A stretch of DNA of 64,000 nucleotides, taken from NCBI RefSeq assembly GCF_004786015.1, contig NZ_CP032096.1, positions 372,001-436,000 on the forward strand. Direction: 5' to 3'. Below, one piece after another: positions 42,679 to 53,206 of the stretch. The notes below the pieces were generated by a model, which had not been told where the DNA came from, made no database searches, and worked only from the letters and a program-made list of their open reading frames with translations. This stretch comes from Hydrogenovibrio crunogenus. Lineage in GTDB: Bacteria; Pseudomonadota; Gammaproteobacteria; Thiomicrospirales; Thiomicrospiraceae. Every line of letters starts with the position of its first letter. The stretch's first letter is position 1. The position numbers and the translations under genes were made by a program.

Positions 42679-42706
42679 AGCCCGGTTTTCATGCCGGGCT
42701 TTTTTA
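42679..42706 (+). terminator. Terminator downstream of tRNA-Met, island-derived
   Basis: AGCCCGG and CCGGGCT pair around TTTTCATG, followed by six T. Because it lies inside attL, it was probably brought by the island. The original tRNA terminator would be the hairpin after attR at 56743-56768. Confidence 0.85.
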
Positions 42707-42820
42707 TTTCAAATAATTCTAAATAAAGCCTTTATTTATGGGCTTCTAGCAGTTTCCTAAAAATTATTCAATTTTTTGCCCTTTCTGAAATTAACTTTTT
42801 TCAATCTTTTTTGCGTCATT

Positions 42821-42840
42821 TTTGTAAATATTTTGTAAAT
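42821..42840 (+). repeat. Left arm-type repeat of the island
   Basis: A 20-bp AT-rich sequence made of two TTTGTAAAT units is repeated exactly, in the same orientation, at 56649-56668 near attR. Matching repeats near both ends are typical of integrase arm-binding sites. The rest of the 279-base stretch between the tRNA and the integrase holds only the terminator and T-rich sequence. Confidence 0.7.
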
Positions 42841-42949
42841 ATTTTTGTATTTCCAGAAAAGATTTGGATTTTATTTACAAACGATCTATAGTTTCAAAAA
42901 GAATAATTCTAAATATGTACTTTTTGAATCAAGAAATGAGATTGCTGTT

Positions 42950-44318
42950 ATGGTCAAAGAAGTTAATTTCAATGTATTGGATGTTGATTCTGTAGTGTCA
43001 TCACTTAATGCACAACACTTAGAGATTACGCATAAGGATGGTCATTCTTTCCCTGTAATGTACGGTTTGTATTTGAAAGTATCACTCAAAAACAAAAAAA
43101 CATGGCGATTAAGATATAAGGACCTAAATGGCAAATATCAGTTCAAAAAGCTCGGAGACTTTCCTTCGATGCGATTTGATGAAGCTAAACAAAAAATGAC
43201 ATCGTTTAATAGTAGCCTTGAAGCTCGAATTGATCCATTTAAAAAAGAGAAAGAAGAACAAAAAGTATTTCCAATAGCGAAGTTAAAGTTTAAAGATGCT
43301 TTTGCTAAATTTTGTGACTTTAAACGTGGGAATGGTAATATTGAGAATGCGAAATGGATGGAGGGAACATTAGAGCAACATATAAAGATTTTCAACAAAC
43401 ATGTCCTTCCAAAAATTGGAGATGAAGATGTTTCTAATGTCACTGTACAAGATCTAACAAAGGTATTAAAAGACATTGAAGCAGTTGGTTCTCTTACGAT
43501 TAGAGACAAAACTTTAAAGGCTTTTAGGGGAATGTATAGTTGGATGGTCGGTCAATATATTAATGACGGGGACCACAGATATCCTAGCCTAAATATTGCG
43601 AACTCTATTACAAAAGATACATTTATTCAAAGAAAGCCAAAAAATTTTAAGCATGTCACTACTGTTAGTGATGTTAAGAGGTTGGTTAATAAAGTTTACA
43701 ACCTTAATGCAACTTTTGAAATTCGACAAGCTTTGAAAATCCAATTACATTTATTTTTGAGACCAGGACCTCTTTCGGAACTTTTATGGAGTGATGTTAG
43801 ATTCTTGGAAGACCTTGAAGTACGTACCAAAGAAGATAAATACGACTTGCTTGAAATACCAAAAGAACGGATGAAAATGAATGCTGATTATCTTTCGACT
43901 TTGTCCCCTCAAGTTCGAAAACTATTTTTGGAGTTAAGAGAAGTTACAGGGCATTCTGATTATGTTTTTTTAAGTCCTTACCGGTCTGGTGATAATAGGC
44001 CAATCACCAGGGATTCATTATTGAGCGCAATGAAAAGAAATGGAATTGATGATACCACTACACATGGGTTCCGGCATATGGCTTCAACTTTATTAAGAGA
44101 TGAGCTTGGATTTGATCAAGACGCATCCGCCATAGAGGTGCAATTGAGTCATACCATCGGGGGGGATAGAAGGGTATTACAACAAAGCAAAATATCTTGA
44201 TAGACGCTTTAAGATTATGAATGCTTGGAGTGAGTTTATTGAAAGTTTAGTCGATAAAAAAACTGTCAAAAAAGAAATGAGCATGCCACGAGAAGAAAAT
44301 GACGAGCCAAAACTGTAG
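42950..44318 (+). pseudogene. P4-type tyrosine integrase, frameshifted in a G7 tract
   Basis: Site-specific recombinase of the tRNA-island type. An N-terminal DUF4102-like domain (GLYLKVSLKNKKTWRLRY) is followed by a core-binding region and a catalytic domain with Arg (LFLRPGPLSELLW), HGFRHMAST and LSHTIGG. At 44159-44165 a run of seven G shifts the frame and the protein stops at 44200. Removing one G restores GGIEGYYNKAKYLDRRF, which carries the nucleophilic Tyr, to TAG 44318. That TAG lies within the IS3 terminal repeat, so the last residues are IS-derived. Confidence 0.85.
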
Positions 44319-44367
44319 TGGTCAAGTAAATTTGGCCACGTCTTTAGAGCAATTTAACCAGTAAATC

Positions 44368-46824
<2,457 letters not shown>

Positions 46825-46867
46825 TTTGACTCACCTTTTTGATTTAGATGCATTTTAGCATCTCCAA

Positions 46868-46999
46868 TTAGGTGGCCAATTTCACTTTACCACTACAGAC
46901 CGAAATGCTTAAAAAGATAATCAATTGGGCTCTGAGGTCTTTCAAAAGTATTTTTGAGTTGAAAAGTCCTTTTGCGATTTTATTTAGTGGTGTTTTCAT
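46868..46999 (-). pseudogene. N-terminal fragment of an unidentified gene cut by the IS3 element
   Basis: A frame starting at ATG 46999 (MKTPLNKIAKGLFNSKILLKDLRAQ) overlaps the end of the upstream ribbon-helix-helix gene by 20 bases, the sign of a coupled gene pair. After about 34 codons it enters the IS3 right end and stops at 46868. The rest of the gene is not found on the other side of the IS. The pairing with an RHH protein suggests a mobilisation or toxin-antitoxin partner, but the fragment is too short to tell. Confidence 0.55.
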
Positions 47000-47306
47000 G
47001 TGCCACCTCCAGTGTAGTCAGTCTGTTTTGAGCCCATTCTCGACTAGTGGTTTTTAGTTTTTCGTATTGCTCATCATTCAAGTCTATTTGCATTTTTAAT
47101 AACAGCGTTAATGTGAAGTGATTCAAGTAGAGTTGTTCTTCTAAGGCTTTTGCCGTAATTTCAAGAGGTGTAGCACTTTGATTATTAAGCCCCTGGTAGA
47201 TCAGTTCCGCAGCTAGTGCTGAAATAGATAGGTTGTGTTTCTGAGCCATCACTTTAATTTGATCTTCAATGGCAGGTTCAATATATGTTCTGATTAGACT
47301 TTTCAT
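46980..47306 (-). CDS. Ribbon-helix-helix-like DNA-binding protein, possible mobilisation accessory protein
   Basis: A 108-residue protein with an N-terminal RHH-like segment (LIRTYIEPAIEDQIKVMAQ, then LSISALAAELI) as in MobC or CopG families, and a helical C-terminal half. It starts after a strong AAGGAG. A 10-bp inverted repeat 53-81 bases upstream could be its operator or an oriT. The next gene overlaps its end but is truncated by the IS. No relaxase is present, so a mobilisation role is an inference. Confidence 0.6.
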   Translation of the reverse strand: MKSLIRTYIEPAIEDQIKVMAQKHNLSISALAAELIYQGLNNQSATPLEITAKALEEQLYLNHFTLTLLLKMQIDLNDEQYEKLKTTSREWAQNRLTTLEVAHENTTK

Positions 47307-47358
47307 TTTTTTCTCCTTTCTTCAGTCTTATCCTCCTGGTAAGGGATTTTGGTTTAGG

Positions 47359-47387
47359 GTACACAACAGCTCGTGCGTGTTGTGTAC
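47359..47387. repeat. 10-bp perfect inverted repeat, operator or oriT-like
   Basis: GTACACAACA and TGTTGTGTAC are exact reverse complements with a 9-base spacer (GCTCGTGCG). It lies upstream of the RHH gene. It could form the hairpin of an origin of transfer or be an autoregulatory operator. The wider 47307-47698 stretch holds no other gene-like frame. Confidence 0.6.
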
Positions 47388-47617
47388 TGACTGCTTGCAG
47401 TAATAGCGAAGCGTCATACTTAAAGATTAAAGAGATCTGAAAATTATTAGTTTTTAATGTGTGCTATTTTTAGTGAAGTGGATCTTAGTTGCTTTTTCTT
47501 GGTAATTTACGAGTGACTTATTTCAAATTATCTTAAATAAAATCAACTGGTTAATTATTTTTAAACTATTTTCCTAAAAAAATAGAAAAATTTTAACGAC
47601 CTCTGTATTCTCTATTT

Positions 47618-47636
47618 GTGCCTGATGGTCAGGCAC
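47618..47636. repeat. 8-bp perfect inverted repeat upstream of the small broken gene
   Basis: GTGCCTGA and TCAGGCAC are separated by TGG. It lies about 60 bases upstream of the frameshifted small gene at 47699; possibly an operator. Confidence 0.45.
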
Positions 47637-47698
47637 TAAGTTTTAAACTTTGTTCAACTAATTAGAGGAGAGCACTTATAAGAAAAAGGAGAAATTAA

Positions 47699-47850
47699 AT
47701 GAAAAATGACATTGACACCCTTCTTTACAAGAAAGAAAACAGTTGTTGGGTGATCACAAAAAACAACTGAAATCTGTGGTTCGGCAAATCAACTCAGATA
47801 TTAAAAAGATTGAACTATCAATGACCCAACTTGATGAAGATTATTTTTAA
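47699..47850 (+). pseudogene. Small gene (about 50 codons) with an apparent one-base frameshift
   Basis: ATG 47699 follows a strong AAAAAGGAG and encodes MKNDIDTLLYKKEN before the frame stops at 47770. Dropping one A near 47737-47739 joins it to a downstream frame, QLLGDHKKQLKSVVRQI and on to DEDYF, ending at TAA 47850. The joined product would be a 50-residue charged, helical protein of unknown function. A sequencing error, a true mutation or two separate tiny peptides are all possible. Confidence 0.4.
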
Positions 47851-47964
47851 TAAGAATCAGCTAAAAATTGGTTTTTAGCGAGAGTAAGAAATGCTTGTGA
47901 GCGTTCGCTGACAAGTTCAATGAGGTGACACAACCACATACCTGAAAGTTTTTGAGGTATGTAG

Positions 47965-49089
47965 CTAACCTACCTTATATCTGTCAATTAAAGTGTCGGA
48001 AGTCTGGTTTGCCTGTTTAGAGTAGTCTACGATCTTTTCAAAGATTGTCTTCGCTAAAAGAGGGGGGACTGCATTTCCTACTTGTTGCTGCATATAGGAA
48101 ATCGGGCCTTGAAATTCGTAACTATCTGGAAAGCTTTGTATTCGTGCAGCTTCTCTAAGTGAAAGGCCACGATGTTGTGTAGGATGGATTAGCATGCTCT
48201 TTCTGTAATTTGATATTGTTGGAGCAAAATCCTTATATTTCAGTCGTCGATAAATACCGCTATGAGTGTTGTGGGTTGATGAGTATGTGGTCATGAAACC
48301 TTTTTCAGCAGCAGCCTTCCAGTTTTCACCTTGTTTAATTACTTTATATCTTTCTATGACGGTATCGTTGTTTTTACTAACAAAATTTTGGATGGCGTGA
48401 CTCATACCATTTCTGAGAAGTCTGGCATATTCACTTTTAGGCTCGCATTTATATTGTAGTTTTTGAGACATTTGCCCATTTTGTAATAGTGGTAAATCAA
48501 AAATTGCATCGTGAATTGTCACTGGAGAAATGTGTTCTAAGGAATCAAAGTCAAATGCTATTCCACCTAATGTTTTTTTATGTCCAATTATAAAAAACCT
48601 AAAACGTTTTTGGGGAACGCCAAAAACTGCGGCGTTTAAAATTTTTGAGGAGGTTTGATATCCCAGCTTTTGTAAAGCGGATTCAACATCATTGGAAAAG
48701 TTTCCTTTGTCGAATGATGCGAAACCTTCAACATTTTCGAAAACAAACCAATCAGGCTGAAGTGTATCAACGAACCTAAGATATTCTTTAAACATCCAGT
48801 TGTTTGGGTTATCTAAATTTCTTGTCCTTGTGTTTGCATGAGAGAAACCTTGGCATGGTGGACCACCAAATAAGATGAAAGGACTCTCCGAAATATGTTC
48901 AAGCGGATCTACTTCAGAAATGTCATTCTGTAAAACTTGAGTGTTGGGGTGATTAAAACGATAGGTTTCGGCGGCGTATTGATCGAGTTCAACGGATAGC
49001 TTTACGTTAATGCCTGCTAGTGATGCTCCGACACTCATTCCGCCGGCACCAGAAAAAATATCAACCGCAATATAGTTATTTTTGTTCAT
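47965..49089 (-). CDS. DNA (cytosine-5) methyltransferase
   Basis: SAM-dependent C5-cytosine methyltransferase of 374 residues. Seen are motif I DIFSGAGGMSVG, motif IV GGPPCQGFSH with catalytic Cys near residue 79, motif VI FVFENVEGF, motif VIII VPQKRFRFFIIG, a target-recognition region (~200-310) and motif X QVGNAVPPLLA. It is transcribed away from the second methyltransferase operon, with a 177-base regulatory gap. No endonuclease gene is on its own side, so it may protect host DNA or serve with the divergent operon. Confidence 0.93.
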   Translation of the reverse strand: MNKNNYIAVDIFSGAGGMSVGASLAGINVKLSVELDQYAAETYRFNHPNTQVLQNDISEVDPLEHISESPFILFGGPPCQGFSHANTRTRNLDNPNNWMFKEYLRFVDTLQPDWFVFENVEGFASFDKGNFSNDVESALQKLGYQTSSKILNAAVFGVPQKRFRFFIIGHKKTLGGIAFDFDSLEHISPVTIHDAIFDLPLLQNGQMSQKLQYKCEPKSEYARLLRNGMSHAIQNFVSKNNDTVIERYKVIKQGENWKAAAEKGFMTTYSSTHNTHSGIYRRLKYKDFAPTISNYRKSMLIHPTQHRGLSLREAARIQSFPDSYEFQGPISYMQQQVGNAVPPLLAKTIFEKIVDYSKQANQTSDTLIDRYKVG

Positions 49090-49196
49090 TTGCGCAGCAT
49101 ACCATGAATTATTTTTTTTGCAATAGCCCGGGCTACCAGTTGTTTGCTGCGAAAATAGTAATGTTCCAAGTTTTTTGGGTATGTATGTATATATTT

Positions 49197-49240
49197 AATA
49201 TGTTTACTAAATATGTTAAATATGTACAATATAGATTGTA
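49197..49240. promoter_or_regulatory. AT-rich operator-like region between the divergent methyltransferase units
   Basis: Three direct AATATGT repeats (49197, 49210, 49219) are followed by a 6-bp inverted repeat TACAAT/ATTGTA (49225-49240) about 27 bases before the small gene. Restriction-modification systems often need delayed nuclease expression, and such repeats could bind a controller. Which protein binds is unknown. Confidence 0.45.
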
Positions 49241-49266
49241 TTTTGTTCATATAGATTAGGTATCGA

Positions 49267-49488
49267 ATGAAAGATAAGAAAACAAAGTTTGTAGAATTAG
49301 CAAATAATAGAGTGAATAGGACTATTAAAGACCTGAGATTGATAGGCAATTTAGCAAATAAGAATAATTATGAGTATGACGATGCTCAGACAAACAAAAT
49401 CATAAAAGTTCTCCAAGATGAGCTAGATGAAGTAAAAAGAAAGTTTGATTCAAATAGGTCAGGCTTAAAAAAAGATTTTAAATTGTGA
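49267..49488 (+). CDS. Small conserved-looking protein leading the methyltransferase operon
   Basis: A 73-residue charged helical protein (FVELANNRVNRTIKDLRLIGNL, given here by its first part, then a Lys/Glu-rich tail). Similar short proteins precede methyltransferases or defence genes in other bacteria, in my recollection; the function is unknown. Its stop overlaps the start of the next gene by four bases, so it is translationally coupled. A role as regulator or subunit is an inference. Confidence 0.65.
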   Translation: MKDKKTKFVELANNRVNRTIKDLRLIGNLANKNNYEYDDAQTNKIIKVLQDELDEVKRKFDSNRSGLKKDFKL

Positions 49489-50531
49489 ACTTAAAGAAGG
49501 ATATTGCATTGGCGGATAGGCAATTTACAGCAGGAGCTTTGTTTGCAGGGATTGGAGGGTTTTGTCTCGGTTTTTCAGGTGCAGGTATCAAAACAGTGTG
49601 GGCAGTAGAGAATGATGAGAATGCTGTTAAAACATATTTGAAAAATATAAATGATGTTAGGGTTATTACTCATGAAGATAAACCTGCTGACATAAGAAAT
49701 GTCAAAGTAATAAATGATGACTTAGAGCCAGTCGATGTTTTACATGCTGGTTTTCCATGTCAAAGCTTTTCTATAGCAGGGAATAGGAATGGCTTCAATG
49801 ATGAACGGGGAAAGTTGTTTTTTGAAATTATTCGTATAGTAAATGAGTTTAAAGATAAAAAGCCTTCGGTTATTGTTTTGGAAAATTCACCTAATATCAA
49901 AAATGGTGGCGATGGAGCTTGGTTTGTTGAAATTAAGAAAGAGCTTCAACGAGCAGGGTATTGGTTCAGAGAATCTAATGCTCAGGAACTCGATATATAT
50001 GAGTTGACAACATTACCGCAAAAAAGAAATAGACTTTTCATGGTTGCTTTTTCTCGAAATCATTTTAAAAGTGGAAAATTTACTTTTCCTCATACTCATA
50101 ACACGGAGGATAAAAGCTTATCTAGCTTAGTGGGCTTTGATAAGGCTTTATCTGATGATTATTATTATCTTGATGAGCATAATCGCTACTACAAGATGAT
50201 TTCAAATGAGGTAGAAGATACTTCGTGTATATATCAGTTGAGAAAATACTTAGTTAGAGTAAAAGAAAGGGATGTTTGTCCAACGTTGACAGCCAATATG
50301 GGTCTTGGAGGGCATAACGTACCATTTATTCACGATCAAAAAGGTTTAAGGAAGCTAACCGAATATGAGTGTTTAAAAATTCAAGGTTTTCCTGATAGGT
50401 TTATGTTTCCAGATGAAGTGGCAAGGTCAAAGAGGTATATGCAGGTGGGCAATTCAGTTAGCGTGCCAGTAGCTCGATTATTGGCTGAACAGGTAAGAAA
50501 GAAAATCATAGAGGATAGAAAAAATGGGTGA
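49485..50531 (+). CDS. DNA (cytosine-5) methyltransferase of the GHKL-ATPase operon
   Basis: C5-cytosine methyltransferase of 348 residues. Motif I is ALFAGIGGFCLGF; motif IV is AGFPCQSFSIAG with the catalytic Cys near residue 92. Motif VI is VLENSPNI, motif VIII LPQKRNRLFMVAF, and motif X MQVGNSVSVPVA. The recognition region (~200-290) is unlike that of the divergent methyltransferase, so targets probably differ. It starts at GTG 49485 overlapping the small gene and ends overlapping the ATPase gene by eight bases. Confidence 0.92.
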   Translation: MNLKKDIALADRQFTAGALFAGIGGFCLGFSGAGIKTVWAVENDENAVKTYLKNINDVRVITHEDKPADIRNVKVINDDLEPVDVLHAGFPCQSFSIAGNRNGFNDERGKLFFEIIRIVNEFKDKKPSVIVLENSPNIKNGGDGAWFVEIKKELQRAGYWFRESNAQELDIYELTTLPQKRNRLFMVAFSRNHFKSGKFTFPHTHNTEDKSLSSLVGFDKALSDDYYYLDEHNRYYKMISNEVEDTSCIYQLRKYLVRVKERDVCPTLTANMGLGGHNVPFIHDQKGLRKLTEYECLKIQGFPDRFMFPDEVARSKRYMQVGNSVSVPVARLLAEQVRKKIIEDRKNG

Positions 50532-52383
50532 TATTGGATGGTTTCACCCCGTTGATGAAGCGGATCAATGGGATGGTTTTAATGATTCTGGAATTGAGCA
50601 CTTTCGAGGGGAGCCTCTTTCAAACCTTGCTAGAGAAATTATTCAAAACGCTATGGATGCATCCATTAAAGGTTCAATTGTCAATGTTGATATTCTCTTA
50701 AAGTCGATTCCGACACAAGAAATTCCTAACCTAGAGGAATTGTTACAGAACTTACAAAGCTGTTTGGAGGCTTCAAAGTTTGAAAGCGGAGAAAAAGCCA
50801 AAAATTTCTTTCAAAATGCGATTCACTTATTGACTCAGAAAAATGTAAAAGTATTGGAAATTTCTGACTGTAATACTACAGGAATGAATGGGCCGGCAAT
50901 GAACGGAACACCATTTTATGCTTTTATGAAAGCAAGAGGGCAGAGTAAAAAAAGTGATGAAACTGCTGGTGGCTCATACGGTATCGGAAAGTTCGCACCA
51001 TATGCGGTATCTCTTGCAAGAACAGTTTTTGTTTCAACCGTTTATAAAGATGAATCTGGTGTTTATGAACAGCTGAATCAAGCAAAATCTTTGCTCATGT
51101 CACATGATGATGAGGAAGGGAATAGAAGACAAGCTATTGGTTATTGGGGGGTAAAGGAAAAATGTATGCCAGTCAAAGGCAACGCAGATAACGTCCCAAA
51201 CTGGTTGAGCATGCAAAGTTCTTCCAATATTCAGACTGGAACAAAGCTAGTTGTGCTTGCTTTCGATGATTCAAATAAAGATTGGGAGAAACTTTTAGTA
51301 GCTTCAATAGTGGAAAACTTTTTTGGAGCTATATCCAAAGAGCAACTTCTAGTAAATGTTAATGGAGAGTATGAGCTAAACAAGAATACTCTTCTAGAAA
51401 TATTTGATAACGCAGATATTTTGGGTGCTTTGGATGAAGATGGTTTAGAGATATTTTTGAACAGAAAGCATTATTTGGAAGCTTACGAAGGAAATTCTTT
51501 TATTGAGGCAACTCAGAATACCGTTCTTGGTCATTGTGAATTAAAAATTATGGTAAATGAGGGGTTGCCTAGCAAGGTCTGTGCTTTAAGAAATGGTATG
51601 TTTATTACAGAGCAATTGAGGAGGTTGATAAGGTTTCCTGGTTATAAAGACTTTGTAGCTGTATTTGAGTGTACCAATCCAACAGGAAATGAACTGCTGA
51701 GAGCGATGGAGCCACCTAGACATGATGGTTTTGAGCCTGAGCGCTTAGATGCGGATAAAAAATCTCAAGGGAATAAGGCATTAAATGATATTGCAGTATG
51801 GATTAGAGAAGCCTTAAAAAAATATGCAAAGGAACCGTCATCAGATGTTTCTAGTATTGATGAGCTTAAAGAGTTCTTTGGGTATGAGGATAATGAGAAC
51901 ACTACTAATGCGGAGAAAGAGATTAATCCTTTTGGAAATATTGTGTGGAAGCCTCGGCCGATAAAAGTCAGTACATTATCATTGAGTGCAAAAGGAGGTC
52001 AGGGGCCTGGTGATGGTCCAGGAGTGACTGGTGGTGGTAATGATGGAGAAGGTGGCTCAGGTACTAGTGGTGGTTCTAACGAAGGTGAGTCCGGAGGCGA
52101 TGCTAAGAAAAGCATTTCAATTAAAGACGTGAGATCTTTTTTAATTCCAAATGGAAAAAGATCGTTGTCTTTCACACCATATTCTTCTGGGGAAATCAAT
52201 TTGTCCTTGCTTGAGTGTGGGTCGGACCAAGATTATTTCATTGCTGTAAGAGAAGCTGATTTAGGAAAGGTTGTTGATGGCCGAATAAATATGACGGTTG
52301 TTCAGGGGCAAAGATATAGATTAACTGTTGAGGTTGAGGATTCTTTTGATGGCGCAATAAAGGTGGTTGCAAATGAAGTTTGA
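50524..52383 (+). CDS. GHKL (MutL/MORC/Hsp90-like) ATPase, restriction-like operon
   Basis: A 619-residue protein with the full Bergerat ATP fold: N box EIIQNAMDAS near residue 42, G1 box EISDCNTTGM near 112-121, and G2 lid GGSYGIGKFAPYAVS near 149. A middle region (~200-440) may be an S5-like or transducer domain. A Gly/Ser-rich linker (~490-530) leads to a C-terminal beta-rich domain (~535-619). Prokaryotic MORC/MutL-like ATPases are known beside methyltransferases and nucleases. Here it may couple target sensing to cleavage. It overlaps its neighbours on both sides. Confidence 0.85.
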   Translation: MGDIGWFHPVDEADQWDGFNDSGIEHFRGEPLSNLAREIIQNAMDASIKGSIVNVDILLKSIPTQEIPNLEELLQNLQSCLEASKFESGEKAKNFFQNAIHLLTQKNVKVLEISDCNTTGMNGPAMNGTPFYAFMKARGQSKKSDETAGGSYGIGKFAPYAVSLARTVFVSTVYKDESGVYEQLNQAKSLLMSHDDEEGNRRQAIGYWGVKEKCMPVKGNADNVPNWLSMQSSSNIQTGTKLVVLAFDDSNKDWEKLLVASIVENFFGAISKEQLLVNVNGEYELNKNTLLEIFDNADILGALDEDGLEIFLNRKHYLEAYEGNSFIEATQNTVLGHCELKIMVNEGLPSKVCALRNGMFITEQLRRLIRFPGYKDFVAVFECTNPTGNELLRAMEPPRHDGFEPERLDADKKSQGNKALNDIAVWIREALKKYAKEPSSDVSSIDELKEFFGYEDNENTTNAEKEINPFGNIVWKPRPIKVSTLSLSAKGGQGPGDGPGVTGGGNDGEGGSGTSGGSNEGESGGDAKKSISIKDVRSFLIPNGKRSLSFTPYSSGEINLSLLECGSDQDYFIAVREADLGKVVDGRINMTVVQGQRYRLTVEVEDSFDGAIKVVANEV

Positions 52384-53206
52384 AGATCAGAAGGCATTTC
52401 CATATCCTGTGTTAAGGCCACATAGTGATGACTATTTGGACTGTGAATTTCAGGTAATTATAGATCCTGAAGTTGCCGAAAACAGATTGTCTATTGAAGT
52501 GGATTTTATTCTTTCAAATGAAGAAATACTTTCCGAAATCGAGATGGGGAAAGCTAAGTATGTTTCGGTAGTTTCATGTCGAGATACTTTTTTCAAAGAG
52601 ATAGAAATCACTGGAGATAAAAAATTAAAGAGAGTTTTCCCTGTAGATTCTCTGAGAGGAGAAGTCTTGGTTGAAAGCTATGTGGTCGCAACTGACACAA
52701 TCAAAAATTTTAAATCTGACGATTTAAACAAAGAATTTGAAAGCGTCGAAATTGATTTTGAAAAAGGTGATTTATTAGCGCAGGATGAGCCATATGTTCT
52801 ATATATTGATAAGGAATATTTTGGTCATGTCATTTCAGTGCTGGAATTGGTTAAGGTAGATGGCTTGGACTATGGCGAATTTAATATAAATCTTGAAGGT
52901 CATCATATTCAAATTGAATTGAATTCAGAAATGAAGGATTCAATTGATGAAGCTAGAAATGAAAGAGCGAATAAATTGATTCTGACGAATTCGATATATT
53001 TTACGGCGATAACCTACGCCATTGAAAATTTGAAAAGTTCAAAAGAAGATTATAAGGATTACAAGTGGGCAGATGTTATTGAAAAGCAAGCTCTTAACAA
53101 AGCAATCTCACTGGATTCAAATGAGGATGCTTATAAAGTTGCTACGCAGCTGATGAAAAACCCATTGGTTATGCTTGCTAAATACGTTTTTAAAAGGGAT
53201 TCGTAA
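52373..53206 (+). CDS. Unrecognised protein of the methyltransferase-ATPase operon
   Basis: I do not recognise the family. It has 277 residues, acidic and without membrane segments. The N-terminal half (~1-125) looks beta-rich and starts KAFPYPVLRPHSDDYLD. The C-terminal half is more helical. ATG 52373 follows AAAGGTGG and overlaps the ATPase stop; the next gene begins on its last stop base (TAATG). Such strict coupling suggests it forms a complex with the ATPase or the next protein. Confidence 0.7.
   Translation: MKFEDQKAFPYPVLRPHSDDYLDCEFQVIIDPEVAENRLSIEVDFILSNEEILSEIEMGKAKYVSVVSCRDTFFKEIEITGDKKLKRVFPVDSLRGEVLVESYVVATDTIKNFKSDDLNKEFESVEIDFEKGDLLAQDEPYVLYIDKEYFGHVISVLELVKVDGLDYGEFNINLEGHHIQIELNSEMKDSIDEARNERANKLILTNSIYFTAITYAIENLKSSKEDYKDYKWADVIEKQALNKAISLDSNEDAYKVATQLMKNPLVMLAKYVFKRDS

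Noticed and set aside
42845-42949. Upstream start for the integrase at 42845
   Set aside because: The extra 35 residues overlap the AT-rich arm repeat region and are not integrase-like; ATG 42950 fits the domain start.
49020-49349. Frames on both strands in the gap between the two methyltransferases
   Set aside because: Low-complexity Ile/Tyr/Phe-rich translations of AT-rich regulatory sequence; no ribosome-binding sites and overlap with real genes.
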